Source: Gynuella sp.
GTDB taxonomy: Bacteria; Pseudomonadota; Gammaproteobacteria; Pseudomonadales; Natronospirillaceae
Direction of reading: 5' to 3'
Length of the DNA: 64,000 nucleotides
Assembly (NCBI GenBank): GCA_028282465.1
Contig: JANQHX010000012.1
Coordinates: 48,697-112,696, forward strand
Shown: positions 47,515 to 57,546 of the stretch, piece after piece
Numbering within the stretch: the first letter of the stretch is position 1
Layout: every line of letters begins with the position of its first letter
Program-made: the position numbers and the translations under genes
The notes under the pieces: generated by a model
The model's input: only the letters and a program-made list of their open reading frames with translations
Told to the model about the DNA's origin: nothing
The model's database searches: none

Positions 47515-47789
47515 ACATGTTTGATTGGATCATAGACATAGTTTATCTATTTCTGTCAGTGTCCCTACTGCTAACATTTGTACGCTTGGCTATTGGCCCC
47601 TCGTTACCTGACAGAGTTGTAGCTTTGGAGTTAATAGCCAGCATTGTAGCGGGAATGGTCGGTGTTCATGCAATTGATACCGGTGTAAGCGCCTATTTAG
47701 ATATTGCGATCGTATTAGCCATCACTGCGTTTCTTGCGGCTATAGGCTTTGCTCGGTTCATTCAAGTTAGAGGTATGAATGATGATTGA
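47511..47789 (+). CDS. mnhF: Mrp-type Na+/H+ antiporter subunit F
   Basis: 92 residues, three helices; RLAIGPSLPDRVVALELI is the family signature. Starts in the end of mnhE and overlaps mnhG by 11 bases. Confidence 0.95.
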   Translation: MNMFDWIIDIVYLFLSVSLLLTFVRLAIGPSLPDRVVALELIASIVAGMVGVHAIDTGVSAYLDIAIVLAITAFLAAIGFARFIQVRGMNDD

Positions 47790-48138
47790 TGTTATCGTTT
47801 CACTATTGCTTTTGGTCGCATCAATCGTTGTATTGCTAGCATCTGTCGGATTGTTGCGACTACCAGATTTACCCACTCGAATGCACGCTTCCACAAAATC
47901 TGGTGTGTTTGCTATTGCGTTAATCATGGTGGCAGTCGCTCTTTATTTTTCTCGGGTCGATATAACTGCTAGGGCACTTGCCATTATCGCCTTCACATTT
48001 GTTACCGCTCCTATTGCCGCACATGCTATTGGGCGAGCAGGCTATCTTTCTGGCATCAAGCTATGGTCTAAAACCGTACGAGATGACCTTAAAGATTATT
48101 ATCATGAAAAAGAAATTAATCAAAAAGACGTAGATTAA
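47779..48138 (+). CDS. mnhG: Mrp-type Na+/H+ antiporter subunit G
   Basis: 119 residues, three helices; LLRLPDLPTRMHASTKSG and TAPIAAHAIGRAGY identify the family. Last gene of the complete mnhABCDEFG operon. No strong terminator follows. Confidence 0.95.
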   Translation: MMIDVIVSLLLLVASIVVLLASVGLLRLPDLPTRMHASTKSGVFAIALIMVAVALYFSRVDITARALAIIAFTFVTAPIAAHAIGRAGYLSGIKLWSKTVRDDLKDYYHEKEINQKDVD

Positions 48139-48302
48139 TAGCTTAATTTTTTACCTGACAGTTATTTCCTAAACCAATTATTTATCAATATTTTCACGTA
48201 GGGACGAAAAGAACAGAACTCTTTCTTAGGTTGATAATATAATCTTGAAGAAGTTTTATTTCGAGATGAAGCGCAGTTAACGCCTTTAATAGAAAAATAG
48301 CA

Positions 48303-48389
48303 CCTAATTAGGAGAGGTTATAAGACCATTGGCCACCATCACTGCCTTTTTGTCTTAACCTCCTGCGAACAATACCCCTTCCTAATTAG
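48303..48389. repeat. Imperfect inverted repeat downstream of the Mrp operon
   Basis: AGGTTATAAGAC (48315-48326) can pair with GTCTTAACCT (48352-48361) with a two-base bulge, and CTAATTAGGA at the left (48304-48313) matches the complement of TCCTAATTAG at the right (48380-48389). The arms enclose a C/T-rich centre. It lies between the convergent mnhG and the DUF533 gene, so a bidirectional terminator or an RNA-stabilising structure is possible. Confidence 0.4.
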
Positions 48390-48431
48390 ATGCTGTTACT
48401 CGTGCTATGAATCGGTTGAATGTCTATATAC

Positions 48432-49106
48432 TTAAGCAGCTTGTAATGCCAATTCTTCAGCCTGCAACTCAAGCTGTTTAGCCAAATCGTCTGGCAACTC
48501 CAATGCTCTTCCTAAACGAGTCAAGTAAGTTCGCTCTTCTGGGGTATCTATATCAATAACAAAGCATGCCATTAAATATATTTCGCTACGTTGTTCCATG
48601 GTTTTAACATCTTGAGCAATGGACTCTGGAGAATCTGGGTATCGAATTAAATTCATCATCATTCCCCTAGTAGAATCGTCCACCTGGAGATCGTCCATTG
48701 CTTTAAAAATTCTTTTTTGCTCAGTGTGATCAATGTGACCATCTGCATTAGCCGCACTAATCATGGTCTTAACCAGCTTTAGTTCGAAGTCAGAATCCAT
48801 ACCTGATGAACGCTCTCTTTCACCCGGTGCTGATTGCTGATGATCTAAAGCTGAAGCAGATTTTTGATCTTGAGAATTATTCTGCTTCCAATTTTTTAAT
48901 GCATTAAAAGCTAACCCTCCAAGCACTGCTGCACCACCATAAGTCACTGCTTTACCAGCAAACTTCCTAGCTTTTTTATTCCCAACTAACAGTGCCATGA
49001 CGCCACCTGCTGCAGCTCCACCAGCTAACCCGCCTAGGGCTGAACCCTTCCCTTTACTAGACGCGCCATCTCCCACAAACTGGTTAAGTAAATTTTGAAC
49101 ATTCAT
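48432..49106 (-). CDS. DUF533/TerB-like protein, YebE homologue
   Basis: 224 residues from the ATG at 49106 (MNVQNLLNQFV), supported by GAGGG upstream; the frame extends 13 codons further without a better site. N-terminal glycine-rich stretch with GLAGGAAAGGVMALL and KFAGKAVTYGGAAVLG (possible membrane helices, about 25-75), then a variable linker, then a TerB-like helical domain (about 105-215; AANADGHIDHTEQKRIF). E. coli YebE belongs to the envelope-stress regulon; function unknown. Confidence 0.88.
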   Translation of the reverse strand: MNVQNLLNQFVGDGASSKGKGSALGGLAGGAAAGGVMALLVGNKKARKFAGKAVTYGGAAVLGGLAFNALKNWKQNNSQDQKSASALDHQQSAPGERERSSGMDSDFELKLVKTMISAANADGHIDHTEQKRIFKAMDDLQVDDSTRGMMMNLIRYPDSPESIAQDVKTMEQRSEIYLMACFVIDIDTPEERTYLTRLGRALELPDDLAKQLELQAEELALQAA

Positions 49107-49311
49107 TTGCAACCCTCGTCTAAATACATTAACTATTTGTCCCACTGAGTTTCCTCTTAGATCTTGCCTGATTTTGAATTTTGCTCCTTGGGGACAAATA
49201 AATTCAGCATTACTACTTTGTTTATTTCGACGCCCGAAATTTTTTTACAGTTTTTTACGCTCACTGGATCTAAAGGATTCGTAAACATGTAGCCCTGAAA
49301 TCCAAAAATCT

Positions 49312-49704
49312 TTAATACGTCGCTAATTCTTCGTACTCATGTTCTTGTTCATTGATGTCGTACATCTGGTACTTATGATGAGCTTCCAACCCTGCTCGCT
49401 TTTGTTGGTTTTTCATCAATTTCCTGGAAACAACTTTACTGGCTCTGTGTGCACACATATCTACAGCTGACCGAATACCTTCTCGCTGCTCTTTCACAAC
49501 TACTTCTTTACAGCTATCCAGCCGAATTAGCATCACGCATTTTTTATCCACACCACCTTTAGGGCCATTTACATCTGTCAAAATCACATTAATGGCTAGT
49601 ATTTGGTCCTGCTTATTGTCGAATGCAAACCCAAGTCTTCTTTTAATGTGGCTGCGAATGTTGTTATTTAGCACTATGTTCTTTGAACGGATATCGATGT
49701 TCAC
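49312..49704 (-). CDS. HPF/RaiA-like ribosome-associated protein
   Basis: 130 residues. The N-terminus MNIDIRSKNIVLNNNIRSHIKRRL and the mixed alpha/beta layout match the S30AE/HPF family that binds the 30S decoding centre in hibernation. The tail is short and unlike long HPF. The central basic patch is present but the typical R-A-x-x-D-x-Y pattern is weak, so it may be a divergent member with another role. Confidence 0.72.
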   Translation of the reverse strand: MNIDIRSKNIVLNNNIRSHIKRRLGFAFDNKQDQILAINVILTDVNGPKGGVDKKCVMLIRLDSCKEVVVKEQREGIRSAVDMCAHRASKVVSRKLMKNQQKRAGLEAHHKYQMYDINEQEHEYEELATY

Positions 49705-49807
49705 AACTAGCCCTCTTTTTTGTTTTAGTTCTTACACGTTAGTTTCGATTTAGCTGGAGATAAATTCGAATCTTCAGTGTAAATTATCAGTTTTATTCGA
49801 ACTAAGA

Positions 49808-50716
49808 ATGCTTATGTTGAATTTCAAACACTTACGGTATTTTTGGGTGGTGGCAAAACAAGGTGGTGTGATCAAAGCCGGTGAATCTTTACACGTCACA
49901 CCACAGACCATTAGTGGCCAAATAAGTCAGCTTGAAGACAGCTTGCAATCGAAGCTGTTTGAGAAATCTGGAAGGGGTTTAAAATTAACTGAAATTGGTA
50001 AAGTCGTTTTAGGCTACGCCGAGCAAATATTCGCATTGGAAGATGAGCTGGAAGAACGACTCCGACACGCTGACTCAAATGTACCCAGGGTTCTCAAGGT
50101 CGGTGTTGCTGATGCTGTACCCAAGTCAATTGCCAGTCGAATTCTCAAACCGACTCTTAATTTAGAGGAGCATGTTCGGATAGTTTGCAAAGAAAACAAC
50201 CAAGAAAACTTACTTGCGGAACTGGCCTTGAGAAAACTAGATATCGTGTTAGCAGATGGCCCTATTCCCAATCACATAGGTGTTAGAGGCTATAACCATA
50301 AACTTGGCAGCAGTGGCATGAGCTTTATGGCTACGGAAAAGCTGGCTTCAACACTTGATGGAAGCTTTCCCTCTTGTTTAAACGATGCACCCATGTTGTT
50401 GCCTAGTGCGGTGTCACAGGTACAGTCGTCCCTTCTTCAATGGTTTCAAGAACATCAATTAGCCCCCAAAATCACCGGTGAATTCGACGACAGTGCATTG
50501 ATGAAGGCTTTTGGACATGAAGGGGCCGGAGTGTTTGTCATACCCAGTGCTATTTCAGAGGATGTCGCAAGACAATACCAGACCGTTGAAATTGGCCGCA
50601 CGGAGGAAGTTAAGGAATCGTTTTTTGTTATTTCCCATGAACGCAATATATCCAACCAAGGCGTCACAGAAATTATTGAGAGGGCTAGATTCTGGTTTAA
50701 AAACGTTGAAACCTAA
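49808..50716 (+). CDS. nhaR: LysR-family regulator, NhaR-like
   Basis: 302 residues; a second ATG two codons on (MLNFKHLRYFW) is an equally good start. LysR helix-turn-helix at about 5-65 (GGVIKAGESLHVTPQTISGQ within it) and a ligand-binding domain beyond 90. The wording of the N-terminus and the C-terminal AFGHEGAGVFVIPS match NhaR, which activates the Na+/H+ antiporter gene nhaA in response to Na+. No nhaA is in the window; the next gene is a CPA2 antiporter 210 bases downstream, and the Mrp operon is 1.7 kb upstream, so either could be its target. Confidence 0.85.
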   Translation: MLMLNFKHLRYFWVVAKQGGVIKAGESLHVTPQTISGQISQLEDSLQSKLFEKSGRGLKLTEIGKVVLGYAEQIFALEDELEERLRHADSNVPRVLKVGVADAVPKSIASRILKPTLNLEEHVRIVCKENNQENLLAELALRKLDIVLADGPIPNHIGVRGYNHKLGSSGMSFMATEKLASTLDGSFPSCLNDAPMLLPSAVSQVQSSLLQWFQEHQLAPKITGEFDDSALMKAFGHEGAGVFVIPSAISEDVARQYQTVEIGRTEEVKESFFVISHERNISNQGVTEIIERARFWFKNVET

Positions 50717-50926
50717 TTAGCTGCCATTAAAAAATGGTACAAGTAATGAGTGATAGTGCTAAAGAACGACTCAATCGCAAACCTTCGGCTGGCATGTTTA
50801 TAAAATCAGATGCTACTAAGCTATATTGATAATAGCACTATCAAACCAGTGCGATACTGAATGCATTTACAAGAGTGACGACTACAGACTGAGTTCAATT
50901 GCAAATAAAAACTGGAATACTGAACC

Positions 50927-52540
50927 TTGGAATCCATACTTCTTTCTATTCATCCCAATGATCCCTTATGGATAGCAATCGCATTTATATTTGGCTTTTC
51001 TGTCAAACTCATTGGCCTGCCACCCTTGATCGGCTTTCTGATTGCCGGATTTGTTTTAAATGCCTTTGGCGCTGAGAGTGATGAGTTTTTAAACACCATA
51101 GCCGATCTAGGCATTACGCTTTTACTTTTTTCTATTGGATTAAAACTTCAACTGCGCAGCTTGATAAGGCCAAGAGTTTGGGGAGTCGCAGTAACCCACA
51201 TGCTGGTGATTACATTAGTATTTGCTTTATTCACCATGGCATTATCGGTCATCGGATTACCTCTACTTGCCGGTTTTGATTTACAAACCTCATTATTGGT
51301 GGGCTTTGTACTTTCATTTTCGAGCACTGTGTTTGCCATTAAATCTCTTGATGAAGCGGGTGCCATGGCATCTAAACATGGGCAATTGGCCATTGGTGTC
51401 TTGGTTATTCAAGATATTGCCGCTGTTATCTTTTTAGCCATCACAGTAGGGAAAATGCCCAGTATTTGGGCTGTACTATTACTGGTACTTATTCCACTAA
51501 AGTATATACTAGGGAAAATCTTGGACAAAACTGGCCATGGCGAATTACTGGTACTGTTTGGAATAGTACTGGCATTACTTGGGGCTGATGTTTTCGAACT
51601 AGTAGGTATCAAAGGAGACGTGGGAGCACTGGTACTGGGTATGTTATTAGCCACCCATGCTAAGGCCAGCGAGTTAGCTAAATCTCTACTAAGTTTTAAA
51701 GATTTATTCCTAGTTGGATTTTTCCTAAGTGTGGGCATGACTGCAATGCCAGGCTGGAGTGAAGTTCTATTGGCGGGTATTTTTATCTTGTTACTCCCAA
51801 TCAAAGGCTTTTTATTTTATGCGCTATTTATCGCCTTTTCTCTCCGCACCAGCACTTCTTGGCGAGCATCTTTTAACCTCAATAACTTCAGCGAATTCGG
51901 GCTAATCGTCGGAGCGCTTGCAGTGTCCATGGGTTGGTTAAACAAAGACTGGATTGCGGTATTTGCGATTGCACTGTCAATTTCATTTGTAGTGGCGGCT
52001 CCTTTAATTCAATTTCGAGATCACATTTACCAACTGTGCCGTAATCATTTAAAACGGTTTGAACGCACAAAACGTTTACCCGATGACCTGGACATAGATT
52101 TGTCGGACACAAAGATAATTATTTTCGGTATGGGACGTATGGGTACTTCGGCGTATAAAGCTTTGGAGGAGGATTTCCCTGGTCATATCACCGGAGTAGA
52201 ACTTAGCAGCTTAAAGACTCGAGAACATCAACAAGCAGGGAGAAATGTGGTAACCGGTGACGCAACTAATCCTGAATTTTGGCAGAGAACAAAGGGGTTG
52301 TTTGATGATTTAGAAGGAGTGATGTTAACTCTGCCTATTCACAGCGCTAACTTAGCAGCAGTGCATCAAATAGAACAGCTGGGTTACCAAGGATTTATTG
52401 CGGCTACCTCTCAGTTTGCAGATCAGCAACATGAATTAGAAGAAGCGGGTGTAGATCTTAGTTTTAACATCTACGCAGAAGCGGGACTAGGTTTCGCTGG
52501 TGAGGTTAAACAAATTAAAAGTGCGCTGAAAATAAATTAA
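50927..52540 (+). CDS. CPA2-family cation:proton antiporter with TrkA-N domain
   Basis: 537 residues. The only early start in frame is a TTG with a weak GGA site. About twelve helices (10-380) of the Na+/H+ exchanger fold, with LPPLIGFLIAGFVLN early and SFSSTVFAIKSLDEAG in the middle, then a TrkA-N/RCK nucleotide-binding domain (about 405-520; IIIFGMGRMGTSA). Related to KefB, YbaL and RosB. Probably moves K+ or Na+ against protons, gated by NAD(H) or glutathione adducts. Ends at a terminator shared with glgP. Confidence 0.9.
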   Translation: MESILLSIHPNDPLWIAIAFIFGFSVKLIGLPPLIGFLIAGFVLNAFGAESDEFLNTIADLGITLLLFSIGLKLQLRSLIRPRVWGVAVTHMLVITLVFALFTMALSVIGLPLLAGFDLQTSLLVGFVLSFSSTVFAIKSLDEAGAMASKHGQLAIGVLVIQDIAAVIFLAITVGKMPSIWAVLLLVLIPLKYILGKILDKTGHGELLVLFGIVLALLGADVFELVGIKGDVGALVLGMLLATHAKASELAKSLLSFKDLFLVGFFLSVGMTAMPGWSEVLLAGIFILLLPIKGFLFYALFIAFSLRTSTSWRASFNLNNFSEFGLIVGALAVSMGWLNKDWIAVFAIALSISFVVAAPLIQFRDHIYQLCRNHLKRFERTKRLPDDLDIDLSDTKIIIFGMGRMGTSAYKALEEDFPGHITGVELSSLKTREHQQAGRNVVTGDATNPEFWQRTKGLFDDLEGVMLTLPIHSANLAAVHQIEQLGYQGFIAATSQFADQQHELEEAGVDLSFNIYAEAGLGFAGEVKQIKSALKIN

Positions 52541-52551
52541 CTTCTTACACA

Positions 52552-52581
52552 AAAAAGCCAGCACTTAGGTGCTGGCTTTTT
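52552..52581. terminator. Bidirectional terminator between the CPA2 gene and glgP
   Basis: AAAAAGCCAGCAC (52552-52564) pairs perfectly with GTGCTGGCTTTTT (52569-52581) over TTAG, giving a T run on both strands between the convergent genes. Confidence 0.93.
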
Positions 52582-52598
52582 ATTCTAAATAACTTTGA

Positions 52599-55070
52599 TT
52601 AATCGTCAGCTGCAATTCCGCCGAGATTCCAAATGTTCTTGGCGTAATCAATCATAGAGCGATCAGAATTAAACTTGGCTAGGCTTGCCGTGTTGATAAT
52701 AGTTGATCTCGCCCATGCTTTTTTATCTCGGTAAAGCGCATCAATTTTTTCTTGCGCCTCACAGTAAGAGTCAAAATCAGCTAGCACCATAAATGGATCA
52801 TGGTCGACCAAGTTATATTTAATATCTTTCAACAAACGAGGCTCACCTGGAGTAAAGAAATCACTGTCAAACCAATCCAGCACTGCTTTAAGCTCTTCGT
52901 TCTTATGATAATAATCTGAAGGATTGTAACCAGCCTGTTGTTTGGCGATCACATCGTCCACTTCCATCCCAAAAATCACAACATTTTCAGAGCCCGCTTC
53001 TTCAGCGATTTCGATATTGGCACCATCCAAAGTACCCAGGGTAATTGCGCCGTTTAGGGCCAACTTCATATTACCAGTACCTGAAGCTTCTTTGCCTGCT
53101 AGGGAAATCTGTTCTGATACATCTGCAGCCGGAATCAGTTTCTCCGCTAAAGACACACGATAATTAGCAGGGAAAACAATTTTTATCTTGCCACCAATAC
53201 GTTCATCGTTATTAATTTTTTCCGCAACTTTGTTGATGGCAAAAATGATCTGCTTCGCCAGTGCATAGCCCGGTGCTGCTTTAGCGCCAAAGAAATAAAC
53301 CCTAGGCACCATGTCATAATCAGGATTCAACAATAGACGTCTATATTGGGCCATGATGTGCAACAGGTTTAAATGCTGGCGTTTGTATTCATGAAGCCTT
53401 TTTATCTGAATATCAAAAATAGCATCAGCACTGATATCTATGTCCATTAGATTTTTAATAATACCAACTAGCTCTTCCTTGTTGGCTTGTTTCACTGCCA
53501 TGTATTCTTTCTGAAAACTTTCATCGTCAGCTAGGGGCTTAAGTGCTTCCAATTTTTCAAGGTATCTTGGCCAATCTTTATCGACATGCTTTTCAATTAA
53601 CGTAGAGAGCCTTGGGTTACAAGCCTTCATCCAACGCCTAGGGGTAATACCATTAGTCACATTGGTAAACTTTTTAGGCCAAAGCTGATTCATCTCTGGA
53701 AACAAATCTCTTTTGACTAGATCCGAATGGATTTCAGCCACACCATTCACCGTATGGGAACCGATAACTGACAAATGCCCCATACGAATCATTTGAGCAC
53801 CACCCTCTTCAACAATAGAAAGGCGGCGTTTTATATCATCATTACCCGGCCAGGTTGGTTCAACGTCGTTGTGTAGGAAGCGATGGTTGATTTCAAGAAT
53901 GATCTCTAGATGCCTAGGAAGAACATGCCCGATTAATTTCAGAGGCCACTTCTCTAGCGCCTCAGGTAGAAGTGTGTGGTTGGTATAAGAGAATGTAGCT
54001 TGACTGATTTCCCAAGCCTGACTCCACTCAATGCCCTCGTCATCCATCAGTACGCGCATCATTTCAGGCACAGCAATAGCCGGATGGGTATCATTTAATT
54101 GCAGTGCATTGAGTCGAGCAAACTTTGAGAAGTCATTGCCATGGGCGCTTTTAAATCTTCTCATTACATCGGCAATTGAGGCAGCACTGAAAAAATACTG
54201 CTGAATCAGCCTTAACTCTTTACCTGCATCGGTTTCATCATTCGGGTACAAGACCTTAGAAATGGTTTCAGCTTCTACAGACTCTTTGTATGCGTCAACA
54301 TAACCGCCTGAATTAAATACGTCCCAATCAAAGAACTTATCCGCTCTGGATTCCCATAGGCGCAATATATTTACATTACGGCCACCGTAACCCACAATTG
54401 GAATATCCCAAGGAATGGCTCTGACCACTCTTCCTGGGTGCCAAACTTTTTTAGGCACGGCGCCATCGTAAACAGTCTCAACATAGCCATAGAGTTTTAC
54501 TTTTTGCTGAGACTCAGGGCGACAAATTTCCCAAGGGCTACCAAACTCTCGCCATTCATCGGGTCTTTCTACCTGATGCCCTTTATAGAACTCCTGCCTA
54601 AATAAACCATGCTCATAGTGTATACCATAACCCACTGCTGGAAGTTCGAGAGTGGCCATGGAATCAAGAAAGCAAGCGGCTAATCGACCCAGGCCACCAT
54701 TACCTAATCCCATGTCTGGCTCTTCTTCTAGCAGATCTGTGAGACTTTGCCCCAACTCTGAAATCGCTTGGTCAGCAATTTCAAAGAGCCCTAAATTGTG
54801 TAGGTTGTTCGACATCAAACGTCCCATTAAAAACTCTAGAGACAAATAATGAACCGCTCTGGCATCTTCTCTGGCATGGGTCTTACGGGTTCGACTCACT
54901 CCGTCAAAAACAAGTTCATTAACAGCGGCAGCAACCGCCTGACTCCAAGCTTGAGTCGATGCTTTCTCTTCGTATGTTCCTAATGTTGATCGTAAATGCT
55001 TGACTACAGATTCCTTAAAGTCGTTTACCGACAATTCTGGATTGGGTGCAGCTGAGACAGTATTTGGCAT
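52599..55070 (-). CDS. glgP: Glycogen/maltodextrin phosphorylase
   Basis: 823 residues, standard length. Removes glucose-1-phosphate from alpha-1,4-glucans. Motifs: ARAVHYLSLEFLMGR (about 70-84), GLGNGGLGRLAACFLDS (about 121-137), and the pyridoxal-phosphate site EASGTGNMK with Lys669. It is a single-gene unit on the minus strand; no other glycogen genes are in the window. The 490 bases upstream (55071-55560) contain only the terminator of the next gene. Confidence 0.98.
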   Translation of the reverse strand: MPNTVSAAPNPELSVNDFKESVVKHLRSTLGTYEEKASTQAWSQAVAAAVNELVFDGVSRTRKTHAREDARAVHYLSLEFLMGRLMSNNLHNLGLFEIADQAISELGQSLTDLLEEEPDMGLGNGGLGRLAACFLDSMATLELPAVGYGIHYEHGLFRQEFYKGHQVERPDEWREFGSPWEICRPESQQKVKLYGYVETVYDGAVPKKVWHPGRVVRAIPWDIPIVGYGGRNVNILRLWESRADKFFDWDVFNSGGYVDAYKESVEAETISKVLYPNDETDAGKELRLIQQYFFSAASIADVMRRFKSAHGNDFSKFARLNALQLNDTHPAIAVPEMMRVLMDDEGIEWSQAWEISQATFSYTNHTLLPEALEKWPLKLIGHVLPRHLEIILEINHRFLHNDVEPTWPGNDDIKRRLSIVEEGGAQMIRMGHLSVIGSHTVNGVAEIHSDLVKRDLFPEMNQLWPKKFTNVTNGITPRRWMKACNPRLSTLIEKHVDKDWPRYLEKLEALKPLADDESFQKEYMAVKQANKEELVGIIKNLMDIDISADAIFDIQIKRLHEYKRQHLNLLHIMAQYRRLLLNPDYDMVPRVYFFGAKAAPGYALAKQIIFAINKVAEKINNDERIGGKIKIVFPANYRVSLAEKLIPAADVSEQISLAGKEASGTGNMKLALNGAITLGTLDGANIEIAEEAGSENVVIFGMEVDDVIAKQQAGYNPSDYYHKNEELKAVLDWFDSDFFTPGEPRLLKDIKYNLVDHDPFMVLADFDSYCEAQEKIDALYRDKKAWARSTIINTASLAKFNSDRSMIDYAKNIWNLGGIAADD

Positions 55071-55510
55071 AGTAACTTCACCTTACTTAATAACAAGTTT
55101 GTGGAGGCTTAACTTAAAAAGTGCTGGATTTCCTTTTTTATGCAAACATTCAGGCTTTATTGAATTGTAAGTTTTTGAAATTGTCAAAGGCCATAATGCA
55201 AAGGACTTACCATTAATTATAATTTGCAGCCTAGCAGAAAATTAATGCATGAAAATGAAGGTTTAAGTTATAGATTGATAACCATCATCTAATTTGGGCT
55301 AATTCACTTATTGCGTCTGTTTTTTAATCAAAAAATACGCAATTTATTTAAGGAGACTCAGACTAACTTATAACCTCTCTTAAGAATTTCTTACAGCATA
55401 TAAAATGAGCCCAGTTGTCTCAGCAGTTAATTTATGAACAGGCTTCCATAGCCCTAGTTATTTTCAGGATTAGCCGTGGCGAAAACCGGCTAAAGCAAAT
55501 GAATAAAATA

Positions 55511-55534
55511 AAAAAACCGGCTCTATTGCCGGTT
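55511..55534 (-). terminator. Rho-independent terminator of the amt unit
   Basis: On the minus strand AACCGGC pairs with GCCGGTT (55528-55534 with 55515-55521) and is followed by seven T. It lies 27 bases after the stop at 55561. Confidence 0.9.
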
Positions 55535-55560
55535 CAATAGTCATAGACCTATTAGTTAGT

Positions 55561-56238
55561 CTAAAGCAGTTCTCTTATGGAAAGATCTAAATTTGGATTT
55601 GCACGAATGGAATGGGTCACCACTTTGTTTAGCATTTGATCGGCTAATACCGGACCTCTAAATTCACAAACCGCAGTATAAAGCAAATTAATCAGAAGCT
55701 GACGATCATTCAATTCTGTATGATCCATTTTTAATTTGTTGCCCCCAGTTAACCAACTTTGAATACTTGATTTAGCCATCGAGGCCATGTCTGATTTGTT
55801 TACTGAATTCAAAACTTTTCCTTTCGCTTTAAATTGCTCATCAGCATTTAAGCTAGAAAAAATGTTTTGAATAACTAACACACATGCCCTGGTACTGTGA
55901 TCCGCATTTGAAGTTGTCATCAACTCTGGGTTTTTAGTTTTATACCTTGCTAACTCCAATTCTGGATCAGCTGGCAACTGATCAATGTGCGTATTTAAAA
56001 ACTTAGCCAACAGTTGCAGCATTTCGCTGCGCTTCTCTTTTAAGGCAGGGCTTTGACAAAGATCTGTCATATAGTCCTGAGCATCAAAAGGAACTCTGCT
56101 AATGTGTTTTTTTTCAAATATAATAAGTGCTCTATAGCGGTTCTCCAGTGATAAGAATTTTTCTGTAGCTGAAAAAATTGCTCTTCTAATTGTGGATTCG
56201 TCCCGAAAATATTTATGAATATTATTGTTTGATTGCAT
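55561..56238 (-). CDS. Unknown helical protein encoded with amt
   Basis: 225 residues if started at the ATG at 56238 (MQSNNNIHKYF), which overlaps the end of amt by 17 bases; a longer frame starting at 56274 has a hydrophobic lead read from amt sequence and is unlikely. No signal peptide. The protein is mostly helical and charged, with no domain I recognise. The overlap and shared terminator point to co-transcription and coupled translation with amt, in the place usually taken by the PII gene glnK. A cytoplasmic link to ammonium uptake is inference only. Confidence 0.7.
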   Translation of the reverse strand: MQSNNNIHKYFRDESTIRRAIFSATEKFLSLENRYRALIIFEKKHISRVPFDAQDYMTDLCQSPALKEKRSEMLQLLAKFLNTHIDQLPADPELELARYKTKNPELMTTSNADHSTRACVLVIQNIFSSLNADEQFKAKGKVLNSVNKSDMASMAKSSIQSWLTGGNKLKMDHTELNDRQLLINLLYTAVCEFRGPVLADQMLNKVVTHSIRANPNLDLSIRELL

Positions 56239-57514
56239 TGAGGGTACTCTGGTCATAAGGATTAGCATTACCAAACTCTGGATAGCCTATTTCAGCATGT
56301 TCGGTCACATCTAATCCTCGTTGTTCATGGATGGTATCGGCCCTCAGACCAAAGAAATTGGACACTAACTTGTAAACGAGCATTGTCATTAAAAACGCCC
56401 ATATAAAACAAATTATTACTCCAACTATCTGCACGAAAATCACATCCTTGTTAAATAAGTCTCCATCTAAAAACATTCCAGCTGCAATGGTTCCCCAAGC
56501 ACCGGCAAACCCGTGAACAGGTATCGCTCCAACCACATCGTCTAAACGCAGGGTTAGTAGAAGCTTCGCACCTGAGGTAGCAATGGCACCCCCTATTAGC
56601 CCAGTAATAATGGCAAATGGAGGTGTCATAGTTGCGCACCCCGCAGTGATAGCAACAAGCCCAGCAAGACTGCCGTTGACGATGACCGTTAGCAGTAAAG
56701 CCTGACCCATGAAGCGACTCATCAGCATTGCTCCCACCGCACCAGCACCCGCTGCTAATTGTGTGTTTAAATTGATAAGCCCAATGTTAGCGTCTGCAGC
56801 TAAGGTGCTTCCGCCATTAAAGCCAAACCAACCGAACCAAAGGATAAACCCACCTAGCGCTACTAAATTTAAATTATGCCCTGGAATTTCTCGCGGCTTA
56901 CCGTCGGCATCAAAACGCCCTGTTCGAGCACCCACGATAATGATTCCCGCTAATGCAACCCAGGCACCAGTAGAGTGAACAACCGTAGAACCAGCAAAAT
57001 CTATAAAGCCTTGCTTGGCTAGCCAGCCTTCTGCATTCCAAATCCAACTGCCTACCACTGGGTAAATAAGCCCAATAATTAATACAGCACCAATTAAATA
57101 TCCGTGAAAGCGAGTACGTTCAGCCATAGCACCACTGGCTATAGTTGCAGCGGTAGCAGCAAAAAGCATTTGAAATAACACAACGGTGTAATCCCATGGA
57201 TCCGAACTCACTAGAAAAAACTGATCAGTTCCAAATAGTCCCGTGGGATTTGATCCGAACATAATGCCGTACCCCACACACCAAAATATTAGCGTGCCTA
57301 AGCAAACGTCCATGTAGTTTTTCATCACTACGTTTACAGCATTTTTTGATCGGGTACAGCCACTTTCTAATAAAGCGAATCCTGCTTGCATTAAAAAAAC
57401 TAAGGCAGCTGCAGTAGCCACCCAAACCGTGTCAACATTTATTGTGGCTAAATTCTCTTCGGCAGATGCCAAAGAGGGGAAGCACATGAGTAGCAACAGA
57501 TAGTACAGCTTCAT
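56222..57514 (-). CDS. amt: Ammonium transporter
   Basis: 430 residues. N-terminal signal peptide (residues 1-18, SLASA) followed by eleven helices. The twin-histidine pair of the pore is seen in GSTVVHSTGAW and VHGFAGAWG; the NxxxxNGG-type GFNGGS and GLLESG-like FALLESGCTR are typical of AmtB. Conducts ammonium/ammonia across the inner membrane. It is the first gene of a two-gene unit with a candidate sigma-54 promoter upstream. Confidence 0.96.
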   Translation of the reverse strand: MKLYYLLLLMCFPSLASAEENLATINVDTVWVATAAALVFLMQAGFALLESGCTRSKNAVNVVMKNYMDVCLGTLIFWCVGYGIMFGSNPTGLFGTDQFFLVSSDPWDYTVVLFQMLFAATAATIASGAMAERTRFHGYLIGAVLIIGLIYPVVGSWIWNAEGWLAKQGFIDFAGSTVVHSTGAWVALAGIIIVGARTGRFDADGKPREIPGHNLNLVALGGFILWFGWFGFNGGSTLAADANIGLINLNTQLAAGAGAVGAMLMSRFMGQALLLTVIVNGSLAGLVAITAGCATMTPPFAIITGLIGGAIATSGAKLLLTLRLDDVVGAIPVHGFAGAWGTIAAGMFLDGDLFNKDVIFVQIVGVIICFIWAFLMTMLVYKLVSNFFGLRADTIHEQRGLDVTEHAEIGYPEFGNANPYDQSTLNAIKQ

Positions 57515-57546
57515 TTCTAAATCCTTGTTTTAATTGAAGTTATCAA

